64,000 bases of DNA from Epiperipatus broadwayi (lineage: Eukaryota > Onychophora > Udeonychophora > Euonychophora > Peripatidae). This document shows, piece after piece, positions 48,906 to 61,275 of this stretch. The translations under genes were made by a program, and so were the position numbers. Position 1 is the stretch's first letter; every line of letters begins with the position of its first letter. The stretch lies in contig JAQFVV010000181.1 in assembly GCA_028023455.1 (NCBI GenBank), positions 502,001-566,000 of the forward strand, given 5' to 3'. The notes beneath the pieces were generated by a model. It worked only from the letters and a program-made list of their open reading frames with translations. It was not told where the DNA came from and made no database searches.

Positions 48906-49220
48906 TTAAAAACCAATTACCTATTTTTAAATCATTTAGTTATGAATTTAAATTCAGGTCTTTCTTCCAAGTCACTTTCATATCATCTAATATAAAACTA
49001 TTATTATAAATTAACTTACTAATTGATGACTTATATCACAAAGAAATAAATTCTTTATTTCATTGATAATTAAATCTTTATTATTAACAGATCTATAGAT
49101 ATTTTTAACAAATATAATATTCCTAATAAGTTCATTATTATCTCCTAATTCAATATAGTCAGAAGCAAATTGACCTCTCTGTATATGACTATTATTTTCA
49201 AAATTATAAATGAAGAGTTG

Positions 49221-49525
<305 letters not shown>

Positions 49526-50061
49526 GTGTCATTGTCTCAAAATTTGCATTTACATAGTTTGTCTACATATAATATCCAGGATTGTCCATTATCATTTGAA
49601 CGCCATTAATAAATCAATCACTTATAACAGAAGGGAAAAAATTGTTGCTAAATTGTCCTTGTTGCTAATTTGACATGCACATCCTTCTAAGTTTTTTTAT
49701 AATGTTTAATTTCCTCAATTCACTATGACATAGATCTAATCTTAAGTAATAACCAGGTTGCTGCATAAATGTCAGGTCTGGCCAGTGTCTTATCCCTTTT
49801 CTGTATCATTTCAAGTTTATTTGAAAAAGTAGCTGGATGCCTCCTGAAATTGTTACCAATTAGGAAAGTGCATCTAGTACACCAGTATGCATATAGCACA
49901 AAGGTTGCTGCCCTGACACTTGGTGTTAATCCCTCTCTAAATGCAGAAATTAATTGCTAGTTATGAGATTTCTTATCTGCCTAAGTCCCTCACAGTGATA
50001 TAGCAGATGTGATAGGGTTTCCTCAGCTCGATGGCATAACCCACAAAAGGGATCAATTGAT

Positions 50062-50062
<1 letters not shown>
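49526..50062 (-). pseudogene. L1/Tx1-like LINE, 3-prime end copy 1
   Basis: Minus-strand translation from 50062 gives IDPFCGLCHRAEETLSHLLY then HCEGLRQIRNL, a C-terminal C-x2-C...H...C zinc knuckle typical of LINE proteins, and then AATFVLYAYWCTRCTFLIGN. The same region is repeated in the next copy at about 50585-51050. The copy is cut at its 5-prime side by the next microsatellite, and its 3-prime UTR runs into the (AAT)n tail. Frame stops are present. Confidence 0.78.
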
Positions 50063-50063
<1 letters not shown>

Positions 50064-50104
<41 letters not shown>

Positions 50105-50122
50105 GATGATGATGATGATGAT
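50064..50122. repeat. (ATT)n(GAT)n microsatellite
   Basis: ATT run followed by six ATG/GAT units. On the minus strand it is a (CAT)n(AAT)n tail directly after the 3-prime UTR of LINE copy 2. Confidence 0.97.
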
Positions 50123-52690
50123 GTTTCAAAAAGGAGTTTTATTAGTCAAAAGAGTGTTACATAGCTTTTCTTTTTCATACATATGTTTACATTTGCAGTT
50201 GTTGGGTTTAAATTAACAGTTTGATGTATATGGAAATTAAAAAATCAAAAACAAGAGTTGGTTACAACCTTCAAAGGGTCAAAAGTTTATGACATTAATG
50301 CACATAGTGTATTACAACATTTGTTTAAGTTTATCCATTGTGTATGTGAGATCAATTTACAACAGAAAAAAAGCAGGGTAATTTTAATAATTATTACATA
50401 TTAATGTACATACATATTAATTACATATGTATGCAATACATATAATTCTGATTTTTACAGTTATGTATTTATTCAGGTCCATTTTGTTTCATTATTCAGG
50501 TTATGGTTGCTTTTAATATTCTGCCTGTTCATGGGGGTATTCTTTTTGGTGCCCACAAATACTATAAAGTGTTACTATGATTTGTTAAACTGACTGTTCA
50601 TATGATTTGTTATATACATTATTCCCATGTTGCTGGGTTTGTATTTTCAAGCTATGTGAGCTGATCATTGACTGAATGCAGTTATAGCATTGATTTCTGC
50701 TTAAACTGTGATGAAGTTGCTGCATATAGTTGCAGTTTTGATATAAGTTTGTCTCTATTTTTATCTGACTTAATTTATTTTTAAAGGCAGACAGTTGCCT
50801 TTTGGAATTGTTGCCTAGTAAGAATGTGCATCTTGTGCACCAAAAGGCATATAAAACAAAGGTGGCTGCCCTTATTTTTGAAGTTGATTTATCTTGATAT
50901 GTGTCTACAATCTGATCTATTGTAGTATTCATTCATCTGTGAGTGTCACACATTATATCCCTTATTTGCTTCAGGACTGTGCATTGGTATATGATATATT
51001 GCAAAGTCTCTTCAGCCTAATGGCATAGTCTACAAAATGGATCAATTGAAAAGTACATTCTCCAATTATGTAGAAAGTATATTGTTGACATGGCAAGGAG
51101 ATTAATTTTAATGATGAAATCAAAGTACATGGGTTCTAATGCTCATTCTTTATACTTTTGTAATAATTTTTTGTTTATTCCTATCATTGGAGGAGAGTCA
51201 TTGTTTTTTTTATTCCTGATGTGTAAAATTATATATATATATCCCAGTATGTATATTTGTCTATGTATTGTTCAGGTATATTAGATATCTTCTTGTATTG
51301 ATAGATCATTGATGTAATATATTGCTGCTGTGGCGGCGGTGTGTCCATGGGATCAATTTGGATCAGGCAATTGAGTTTTGGGAATTGGTTTTTTTATTGC
51401 AATTATGAGGTTTCTTGATTTTTGCATGTGAAATGTGTTAATATTATGTAGTCCCAGCCCATTCTTTATGAGGAGTTGTTTGAGCTGTCTAGTTGATATT
51501 GCAACTGTTTTCTTTAACCATAAGAGTTGATTACATATTGCTTTAATTTGTTGACTGAAGTTTTTGGTAAATGTTATAATTGGTTGATAATAGGTTATTT
51601 TTGTAATTATAAGTTGGTTTATAAGCTGTACTTTGGAGTATACTGAGAGATAGGTTTCTAATAGTGAGTTAGCAATCTGTTTGTGCTTCATCCCTCAGTT
51701 TGATCTGTATGTGACATTGTCCCATGATGGAACAGAAATCCTAGAAATGAAGACAGTTTTGATTGATAGATTTGTTTTCATAGTTTATCTGTTAGAAATA
51801 ATCATGCTGTTGTCTTCTCCGAGTTAAATTTTAGCTTATATTTCTCTCTATATTTCTATAATATTTTTTGTAAGTGAGGCAACTGCTTTTTTGAGGATAA
51901 GAAGACAGTTACATCATCCATATATGCTATACAGTCTATGTGTTGTATTGTTTCAGGCATTTGTATTCCAATAAATGCTTGCTGTATTTTTTTGCAGAAG
52001 GGGTTAATATATAATATGAATAGCAGTCTACTGAGGGGTGGTCCCTGTGATATGGATTGCATGTAAGTGAATGATAGTGAGTTTCTTCCATTCAACATTG
52101 TATGGATTTCTCGATGGAGAAGTAGGTTTGGTATTAAATATAATTGTGTTTTAGAGATGCCCATATCTTTAAGCATTTGCATGAGTGTGGGGATGTCTAA
52201 TAAGTCCAATTCAGACTCAATGTCCAGTTGGACTACTATTGGACTATATTTTTTCTTTTGTCTTACCAAATTTAGTATTGTCTTGAAGAATACTGCTGCC
52301 TGAATCATTAATGAATTTTTTTTTGCAAATTGATTTTTTGAAATTAGTGGCATTATGTATAGTTCTATTTCATGCTTTATAATTTTTTCTATAATTTTTA
52401 TTGGTATGGACCCATGGATATTGTCCATAGATCGCTTAGGTTGGGTGTGTGTACTGGATTCTTGTTGAAAGATACTAAAGCAATCGGATATATTCCTTAA
52501 ATGTGCTGTATTTTTTTGCAATAGGTGGTTTGTCAGGTCACATAAGTACTGTGCAGTATATTGGCTGAGATGTCTCAAAACAAACAATGGAATACCAGGG
52601 CTTCCTGGGTGATTTGTGTCTAGTATGGTTGCTAGTTTTTCTATAAATACATTTTTGCAATGGGGTTTCTATTTCAGGTTGGCCAAAGAA
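50123..52690 (-). pseudogene. L1/Tx1-like LINE, RT to 3-prime end, copy 2
   Basis: On the minus strand from 52690: NHPGSPGIPLFVLRHLSQYT; VVQLDIESELDLLDIPTLMQ; SISQGPPLSRLLFILYINPF (RT motif normally QGCPLSPLLF); and the catalytic AYMDDVTVFLSS near 51895-51930 (YMDD in place of YADD). Then, in another frame, SVYSKVQLINQLIITKITYY with NGLGLHNINTFHMQKS (51353-51691), and finally the zinc knuckle DPFCRLCH...AEETLQYIIYQC (about 50945-51047) and AATFVLYAFWCTRCTFLLGN (50585-50932). The SKVQLINQ / GLGLHNI blocks are typical of the L1/Tx1 group. Frames are broken in several places and the 5-prime end is missing. LINEs nick DNA and reverse transcribe at the nick. Confidence 0.85.
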
Positions 52691-52697
52691 ATCTGAA

Positions 52698-52939
<242 letters not shown>

Positions 52940-53560
52940 TTCAATGATAAGCTTTATTTACCTTAGAAAGTTACAAGGGTTTTACATAGTTTGGATTGCT
53001 GTGTTTACATGGGCAATCCACAGTTGTAGGCTTACATATATAAAAGTTGTTTTATGGATTAGTTACAATGGTTTTACATAGCTTGTATTGCAGTGGTATA
53101 TGTGGGCAATCAGTAGTTGTAGGTGCACATATGTGAAAGTTGATTTACATAAGATTACATAAATGTTTACATCCTGTGGATTAGTAACAAGGGTTTTACA
53201 TAGCAAGGATTGCTGTAGTTATATAGGTAATCCATAGATGTAGGTTTATGGATGTAAAAGTTGATTTATTGATTTATGTAACATTACAAGAATTTTTACA
53301 TGTTATGGATTAGTTACAATGGTTTTATATAACTTGGATTGCTGTGGTTACATAGGCAATCCATAAATGTAGATTTACATATTTGATTTATTGATTTACC
53401 CAGAATTGGAGAATTTTTTTCAAACAATGGTTTAATTACAAAAGGTTTACATTAGCAATCTGTATTTGTAAGTTTGCATATGTGTAAGTTGATTTATTGA
53501 TTTACACAACATTACATGAAATTTTACAACATCTGGATTGCTGTATTTAGACATGCAAAT
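52940..53560 (-). repeat. minisatellite of ~5-6 units with internal hairpin, LINE 3-prime UTR-like
   Basis: Units of about 90-130 bp share TTTTACATAG, GGATTGCTGT...GGCAATCC (a hairpin of seven pairs), TAGTTGTAGGTTTACATAT and GTTGATTTATTGATTTA. On the minus strand the segment ends in AATAAAGCTTATCATTGAAA, just before the (CAA)n(TAG)n tail, so it looks like the 3-prime UTR of a LINE copy. Confidence 0.7.
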
Positions 53561-54150
53561 CTGGTTTAGTTTTATATGTGGTTGGGTTGCCTGGATAACA
53601 TATGTGAGGGACTAGTGATTTTCATGGAGTTTGGCAATTGTTTGTGAGGTCTGCAGACACAGATTTTCTTTGGGTGATCAGGTTTTCTCTTGTTTTTATT
53701 GGAGATGAGTTGGTATGAGTAGGAGGCATAGTGGGATTTGTTTTCATAATTGGTGAATAGATTTTGTTAATTAACTATGCTATGCATGTTTTCTGTTGCA
53801 TTTGAATAGATGAGTATTTCAGAGGGGTGGAGATACTGCTATGTTAAAATTAGCTGCAATTTTGATAGGTTGGTCAGACTCTGGATCTAGCTGTGTTAGA
53901 GTTGGAGACTGGGTAAGGCTTTTGATGAGATTTAAGCACTAGATCCATGGGTAGAAAGTCCAAATTTCCAGAGGATGCTGGTACATCTGTGTTGGATTTG
54001 CTTGCAATTGATATGGAGTTTATGGTAGGATAATTGAGACTCTGGATCTGGGGCTGTTTGTGTTAGATGTGAGGCTGATGTAGTTTAAGTGAGATTCGTA
54101 TATAGAAGGTTCAGACATAGGAAGCCATGATGAAAGCTGAGTAGGTGATT
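53561..54150 (-). mobile_element. possible LINE ORF remnant, copy 3
   Basis: Composition is closer to balanced, and the minus strand shows proline/serine-rich pieces (NTDVPASSGNLDFLPMDLVL) with an internally repeated DPES motif. No RT motif, so assignment to the LINE whose 3-prime UTR adjoins it rests on position. Confidence 0.4.
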
Positions 54151-55065
54151 AGGCTTGGCATTGGAAATGTCATGTTTTTTAAAATTATGATTAGTAACTT
54201 GTTTTAAATTAAAAATGTGAATGAAAAATATAACACAAAATAGGAAATAAATTATTAGTTGATTAGAAATTGAAAAACGTATATAACATTAGTTTTTCTT
54301 AACTTGTTATTCTAGGGTATTTTATAAGCCTAAAAAATAGAACAAGTGAACTGATTGCTGGTAAACTTGAGATTGAATTTTTATTACTAAACAAATATCA
54401 AAGTTTACTATAATAACATTAAAAATAAGAAGCATATGCTTGAATGATCTTTGGATTTTGAAACATTGCACTGGCTTTATAGTCGACAGACACAGGTCAT
54501 GTGATGACTTTTTTAATTATCGTTAAGTAACTAGATTTTAACTAAAAATTTGAATTAAAATGTAACACAAAATTATAAGTTATCAACTGATTGGAAATTG
54601 AAAAAGATATATGATGGTAGTTTTTTTCTTCTGTTAGCCTAAGATTTTCAATACATTTTAAGTATTAAAAACACAGCTTGTTAACTTGTTCGTAAGCAAA
54701 TGAACTGCTTCCTGGGAACTTCAAACTGAATTTTCTATTTTTTTTTCCAAACAAAAATCAGAAATTACTACAATAAAATTAACAATAAGATTATATATGA
54801 CTGAACATTGAACTTTGACCTAGTAATATTGGTGCAGGCTTTTCTGATCATGTGATGATTTTGTCATCAGAATGATTTCTAAATTATCATTGGTTAAAAT
54901 TTTGAATAAAAAATGTAACACAAAATTATTAATTAATTATCAGCTCATTGTAAACTGGAAAAAATATATCAGGATTAGTTTTTTATCTAGGTTTAAAATA
55001 CCTTAGGAGCATGAAAAACAAGAGATTGTTATCGTGGTTGTAGACAAATGGACTGCTTTCTGCAG
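54151..55065. other. AT-rich DNA with internal degenerate repeat
   Basis: Three loosely similar blocks of about 300 bp (near 54180, 54505 and 54845) share ATGTAACACAAAATTAxxA and GATTAGTTTTT-like landmarks. Non-coding. Confidence 0.45.
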
Positions 55066-55190
55066 AATTATTATTATTATTATTAGTAGTAGTAGTTGTA
55101 GTAGTAGTAGAGTAGTAGTAGCAGTAGCAGCAGTAGTAATAGTAGTAGTAGAAGCAGCAGTAGCAGTAAGCAGCAGCAGTAGCAGTAACC
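55066..55190. repeat. compound (ATT)(AGT)(AGC) microsatellite
   Basis: Mixed TTA/TAG/CAG trinucleotide units. Possibly a worn LINE tail like those at 50.1 and 52.8 kb. Confidence 0.9.
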
Positions 55191-55829
55191 GTATTTGTTA
55201 TTTCTTCAACTATTGCAAATGATAACATTAAATTTCTGTTTCTTTATGTTATTGTTTGCTATTTATGTATGGATATAATACAATTAACAAATAATTAAAC
55301 ATATTAAAATATATATTTTAAGCTTCAAATTCTGTTTTAAAAAAGTTGTCAACTATGTTCTTTTTAAAGAATAATCATTTAGATAAAAATAGATCATTCT
55401 GTTTTGTATAAATTGACGATTAAAGTAAAAAATATTTGTATAATTTTTTTAATTACATTTAATATTTATAACTTTAAGCTTCTAATGCTATCCTATACGT
55501 TGTGTTTTTCACAATTGTATGTTATTTCCATTTATACTTCAGTGCTAAAAATCTAAAAAACAAATTTGTGCAGTTTATTAATCATTGTAGTACACTATTC
55601 ATGTTTTTGTTTTTTTTTTACTTTTCATTCTCAAAAATTAAATGTCTATGAAAAATATGGAATTCTCATTCGGGATCAAAAGTTATGTAATTTATTAAAA
55701 CTTTTGCACACATTTTATTATTGAAGTATGATAATAGTTGTTTAATTTTTGTTTGAAAAAAATAGCATAATTATAATAAACAAGCCACTAAACATTACAT
55801 GATCACTATCTTTTATAGTAGCACATAAT
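55191..55829. other. AT-rich DNA, no gene recognised
   Basis: No motif recognised. Confidence 0.4.
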
Positions 55830-56345
55830 TGTTAATAAACAAGATAAAACTCTTCATACAGTAGCGCCACCCTGTGCCAACCAGAGTAATCAATGGATGC
55901 CAGAAGGCTTGTGCATAAAATCCCTATCTAGTGCCTACTCATCCAATATCCTCAGATGAGTTTTTGACTTGTGGCCTTTGTCAGTGAGAAACCTTCGATC
56001 TGAGAGCACTATATCTAGATCTTAGCATCTAATGCAACCCTTCAGCAGCCACCTTTTAACTCTACTTAACTGCAAAACTATGAGAATGAAATTGAAAACA
56101 CAATATTTTTAATCTAAGCTCAATAGTTTATGTAGTCATATGGGTCTGACCTCAGTTCAGCACCCATACATTTTGGTGTCTTTGGCTCTTTAATAACCAT
56201 AACCACCACTATCCTATTAGGCAGGATTGGTGTCACATGATCACTATCTCTTATACTAGCACATAATTAACTTTACTTAACTACAAAACTATGAGAATGA
56301 AATTGAAAAGACAATATTTTCAATCTAAGCTCAATAGCTTATATA
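55830..56345 (-). mobile_element. family A units, minus orientation
   Basis: One full and one partial family A unit, collinear with 7290-7790. It meets the plus-oriented array at a palindromic centre near 56346 (arms about 56268-56345 and 56347-56425). Its hammerhead (55949-55990) is decayed. Confidence 0.75.
55949..55990 (-). ncRNA. decayed hammerhead, family A copy c
   Basis: The core reads CUGACAA and the GAAA box has become AAAA. Stem II AGGC/GUC-like pairing survives. Inactive by inspection. Confidence 0.6.
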
Positions 56346-56614
56346 GTGATATGGGCTATTGAGCTTAAATTGAAAATATTGTTTTCAATTTCATTCTCAT
56401 AGTTTTGTAGTTAAGTAGAGTTAAAATGTGGCTGCTGGAGAGTTATATGGGTGCTGAACACCCATATGACTATATAAGCTATTGAGCTTAGATTGAAAAT
56501 ATTGTGTTTTCAATTTCATTCTCATACTTTTGTAGTTAAGTAGAGTTAAAATGTGGCTGCTGGAGGGTTGTATTAGATCCTAAGATCTAGGTGCAGTGCT
56601 CTCAGATCCAAGGA

Positions 56615-56656
56615 TCTTCACTGATGAAGGCCACAAGTCAGAAACTAGTCTGTGGA
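56615..56656 (+). ncRNA. type I hammerhead ribozyme, family A copy d
   Basis: CUGAUGA (56621-56627), stem II GGC/GUC around CACAA, GAAA (56641-56644), stem III CUAG, cleavage triplet GUC ending at 56650. Stem I UCUUCA/UGUGGA has one mismatch. Core intact. Confidence 0.75.
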
Positions 56657-57070
56657 TATTGGATGAGTAGGTACTAGATAGCAATTTTATGCATAAGCCT
56701 TCTGGCATCCATTGATTACTCTGGTTGGCACAGGGTGGAACTACTGTATAGAGAGTTTTGCCTTGTTTATTAACAATTATGTGGTAGTATAAAAGTTAGT
56801 GATCATGTGATGTTTAGTGGTTTAACACCAATCCTGTCTAATATGATAGTGGTGGCTATGGTTGTTAAAGAGCCAAAGACACCAAAATGTAAGGGTGCTG
56901 AACTGAGTTCAGACCCATGTGACTATATAAGCTATTGACCTTAGATTGAAAATATTATTGTGTTTTAAATTTCATTCTCATAGTTTTGTAGTTAAGTAGA
57001 GTTAAAAGGTGACTGCTGGAAGGTTGCATTAGATCCTAAGATCTGGGTGCAGTGCTCTCAGATCCAAGGC

Positions 57071-57112
57071 TTCTCACTGATGAAGTCCACAAGCCAGAAA
57101 CTGATCTGGGGA
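57071..57112 (+). ncRNA. hammerhead ribozyme, family A copy e, stem III altered
   Basis: CUGAUGA and GAAA are intact and stem I UUCUCA/UGGGGA pairs, but stem III has changed from CUAG to CUGA and stem II has a mismatch. Probably weak or inactive. Confidence 0.6.
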
Positions 57113-57304
57113 TATTGGATGAGTAGGCACTAGATAGGGATTTTATACACAAACCTTCTGGCATCCGTTGATTACTCTGGTTGGTACAGAGTGGCACTAC
57201 TGTATGGAGAGTTTTGCCTTGTTTATAATAAACAAAATTGTTGACATAAAATAATTAAAATATGTGTATTTACACACAATGTGTGGAGATGAGAGATCCA
57301 ATAT

Positions 57305-57812
57305 ATTTGTAAAATAATATGTGCTATTGCACTTGACCACAAAGCTACTTCTTACTTAAAAACAAAATAAAATTATATTACTCTGCAAGTGCTTTCAAAA
57401 GACATGATCTCATCTTCATATGCAAATTATGCAAAATTCAAAAGTTAATTACTCCATTTTTTTGAGATCACAAAGCATGTGTCTTTGCAGTTGATGGTGT
57501 TGCAATCCATCACAATGAAGCAGGTCTCCTTAACTTTTCTTTTTATGTTGTGCCTTTCTTTGCAGAACAGGTTGACATCTTGAGGTTCACACTGGTGTGC
57601 TGTTAGTTTTTGATGAAGTGCAAAAATGGAATAACATGATGGATGAGATTTGATGTATGCGTATTTGTGTTGTAGTAATCTGGTTTCTATTGCTGTCTTG
57701 AAGATGAGAGCACATCTCTTGAAAGTTCTTGCAGAGTAATATAATTTTATTTTGTTTTCAAGTAAAAAGTAGCTTTGCAGTCAGGTGCGATAGCACCTAT
57801 ATTATTTTACAA
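57305..57812. mobile_element. inverted ~113-bp arms around a PLE endonuclease fragment
   Basis: 57305-57420 and 57700-57812 are inverted copies with moderate divergence. Both contain GAAGATGAGA, a short hairpin, then TTGAAAG, a possible degenerate hammerhead or PLE 3-prime signature. The interior is the endonuclease fragment below. Confidence 0.7.
57455..57735 (-). pseudogene. Penelope-like GIY-YIG endonuclease fragment
   Basis: One minus-strand frame is open from about 57720 to 57455: ETRLLQHKYAYIKSHPSC, IFALHQKLTAHQ, DVNLFCKERHNIKRKVKETC and CKDTCFVISKKW. The R-x2-QHK-x-YI block, the DVNLxCKE block and the KRKVKE glutamate fit a PLE endonuclease C-terminus. The GIY-YIG start is missing. 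A distinct PLE lineage from the others here. Confidence 0.75.
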
Positions 57813-58847
57813 ATATATTTTCGTACGCAAAGTTTTCGATTTAGGTTTGAATTACAACAAGATCCAATACAATTTCAAAAACAATATAACAATATAGAGA
57901 ATATAAATAATACACATATTATTCAACTTTATATATACTATCATATATAATTTTCTATTCATTTTTAATTGACTAGTTGTTAACAATATTTATTACAGTT
58001 TTATAAATATTTATACAACTTTTTAAGTTAAATTTAATAATTTATGAAAAGCTATATTTTGAATGCAATTAAGAGCAAAACTAATTCTTAATTCTTAAAA
58101 AATTTAATAGGTTTTAGATTAAAATGTTTTAAATAAATAAATTATTTTCAAATAAATCATTGCATGAAATTTTTAAAATGAATTTCTTGCAAATAAAATG
58201 TGCATATTTTTTTTTGTCATTATATATGAAAAAGAAATAAAAGTAAAATATTTTAAAACTCATATCTTAAATTTTTTCATAATTTATCTTTTAATTTTTT
58301 AAAACCATTTTCAGGAAAGTATTATCAGAAATTTCATTTTCTGGTTAGTTAAGTGTCAGTAAGTGGCAATACAATTTGTAATTGATTTCAATGCTGTGTC
58401 AAAATATTTTGTTGTATATTTAAATGTTTATGTTTGTAAGACTATATTATTGCAAGCTTTAAAATGAGAGTGGTATTTATAAGAAAAAGATTTATCTCAT
58501 TATAATGGAGTTTGCTAACAGATAGATCATTGCCATATGATAATTGATGTTGAGGTCTCAAAACAATTATCTTAGAAGAATTGTATAAACGATTTTTTAA
58601 TAAGATATCAAAAATTGAAAATACACATTATTTATAATTAAATTGACTGGAGAATTAAATATCAATGAACTAATATATACAATATAAATAAAATGTCCGT
58701 TAATTAAAACAAAATTGTAATTATACTAAATTTAATGGTAAACTATTATAAACAATCCTTAAGTCCATAGAAGTACTTTGGTTAATTTCTTAAACCTGTC
58801 TCAACTGCCATTAAATAAATAAAAAAACAAAGCAGAAGCAAACGTCA
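57813..58847. other. AT-rich DNA, no gene recognised
   Basis: No motif recognised. Confidence 0.4.
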
Positions 58848-59210
58848 TCAATTCAAATCCCACAAATCTTGTATTTTAATGTTAGCAGCTTGTCTGTTTA
58901 TTACATGCATTTTATTCCTATTTATAAAAATTGCCTCCTTAATTTTTCTTTTATTATGGTTTCTCTCTTCATGAAGAATTTTCTCATTTTCAAAATCAAA
59001 TTTAAATTTATATTTACATGTTTTTTCATGATCAAAGAAAACTGAAGGAGATATTAAATCACCATTATTTTTACTCACTTATATAACAATTCATGCTCCC
59101 TCAATCTCTTGTCAATACTGCAGCTAGATTCACCTATATATGTAGCATACAAACACAAAAAAATTGATATATGACATTACTTTTTTTAATCTTTAACAAT
59201 TTTCAATATA
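58848..59210 (-). pseudogene. Penelope-like GIY-YIG endonuclease fragment
   Basis: Minus-strand pieces CYATYIGESSCSIDKRLREH (GIY-YIG core with the arginine and EH block) then, after a stop, VFFDHEKTCKYKFKFDFENE and KRKIKEAIFINRNKMHVINR, with the expected glutamate in KEAIFI. Ends IKIQDLWDLN. Decayed. RT portion not seen upstream. Confidence 0.8.
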
Positions 59211-61170
59211 ATAGATGGTTGCTGCTTTATACTTATGGCATAATATAAAAAATTAAATTTAAAATATTTTTATTAACCCTCTTGCACTGTGACAGATTTA
59301 ATTGTTTTCCTGACCATAATCTTCAATTTTAATTTTAGTATTGGACCATTATTCTATATCAAAATATAATAAATTTGACTTTATGTTTACAAATAAAATA
59401 AATTCTAAATAATCATAATTTGAAGTTTTCAAATATTAAAAAAATTGAATCATAATCAAAATAATGTACACTTTCATCATTTAATAGTCAGGTAAAGCAG
59501 ATTGGCTTCAGAAAACAAAATCTCTTTAATAATATTTATATTTAAAATGTGAATCATTAAATATTGATATCTAATAAATCTATCAAATTACGCTTTAAAA
59601 AAATTTTTTTTATATTTTTTTACAGTATTGCAATATATTCTAACAGATAGGCAGTGACGATGTGTTTAACAATCAGTTTGAAAAGACATTTTTATCATGA
59701 CTCCATTATTCACTTTGTAATTATAACATTAGGAATTATGGTCTTCTATATTAAAAATAAAATATTTACATATAAATATGTAATAAAATATACTATTGAT
59801 TTTTAATAATTATTACATAATTACTGTATTAAAGTAATAACAAATTTTACTAAACTTCACAAAAGAATCAAGTTTTTAATCATTCTAAAAAAATTTCAAA
59901 ATAATCTCTCAAAGCATTTTAACATCTCATAATAATGAAAAAGGATTAAATGAAGTCAGATTTACATTTGAAATCCGCACATTTCCAATTATCCTAATAG
60001 CTTTAGACTTTTTTGGAATCATAATAAGTATAAAATATACACAAATTAATAAATTTAAAAATAATTAATAAAATATCTCAATAGATGGCTGTAGAAGCAT
60101 ATCAACATTTTTGATTTCTTCATTTTGAAGAATATTGAGATTAATCAGCCTTTACTTATTGCAATAGAACCCTACAAAAATGTTTTAAATATTTTTATTT
60201 AACTTAGAAATTCTGTTTGTTTGTGTGCTTAGAATAAATTTTGACTTGCTATTTAAGTACTTTTATTAAATGGATTTCCTTCAAATTTTTATGTGCGTGG
60301 TAGAAACTGAAGCTAATGTATTAAGACAATGAAATATTTTGGGATTATTAGGTGATTTATATAACCCAACGATATTAGTAGATCAAATTTCAAACATTAT
60401 GAGAATAACATGGCAAGTTTTCAGTGGGGCACATGAGAGGGAAGTATATATTTTAAAAAAAAACTAAAAATAAAAAGTTTTTATGATAAATTCAAATAGA
60501 AATAAAAACAACTTTTACTTTCTCTTGACTGTAGAAGTTGCTTTAAATGTTAAGATCTCTTGAGTGTAAAACTTTTTTTAAAAAAGAAAATACTTATATA
60601 CAAAATAATACTGGAATAGATTTTATTTATAAAGTAAATTTTATTGATAGAAATTATCTACAAAAGAATAAATTTAAACTACATAATATTTGACACACTA
60701 TATATGAAAACACAGTCAAAATAATTGGAGTTTTAAAGCAGATGAAGAATGATTTGAACTTAAAAAAAGCAATATTTTATGCAGGTAGGTATGTACTTTA
60801 TTTATAATTTATACACTTTATATGTAGTTGTATTGGTTAATAAACTTGCTATGGATACTAATAACATTATGAAGTAATGCTCAGATAATATACAACTTAA
60901 AAAATATTATAATGCCTAATTTTGTTTATAGATTTTCTGGTTAAAATTTGAGAACTTTCAAGTACATAGTAGTACCCTTTTTTTATAGAAGAATGTATTT
61001 CTTGTCAAATATAATAGAACAGCAAACAACTCACATGACTAGAAATCAGTTTTTAATATGTGATTTTCTTTCAAATATTACTCAGACTACAACATGTTTT
61101 TTTTTTATTCTTTATTTGAATTAAAATTGAAATTATGAAAAAAAAGCAATATTAAAAAGTTAAAAATAAT
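59211..61170. other. AT-rich DNA, no gene recognised
   Basis: No motif recognised. Confidence 0.4.
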
Positions 61171-61275
61171 ATATATATATATATATATTGTAACCTTCCA
61201 AATATATATATATATATATATATATTGTAACCTTCCAGGTTGGCACCAGAAAGAAATGTGGGAAGGTCACATTTG
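61171..61275. repeat. two (TA)n runs each ending TTGTAACCTTCC
   Basis: TA run 61171-61188 then TTGTAACCTTCC, immediately repeated as TA run 61203-61225 then TTGTAACCTTCC. An inverted GGAAGGT lies about 30 bases downstream (61261-61267). The same junction occurs at the end of the TA array at 63934. Confidence 0.8.

Larger units (their letters stand above)
56346..57235 (+). mobile_element. family A tandem array, plus orientation
   Basis: Two units whose hammerhead cores are exactly 456 bp apart (CTGATGA at 56621 and 57077), with collinear flanks throughout. This is the clearest tandem pair of the family and confirms the unit length seen at 7302-7757. Confidence 0.8.
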
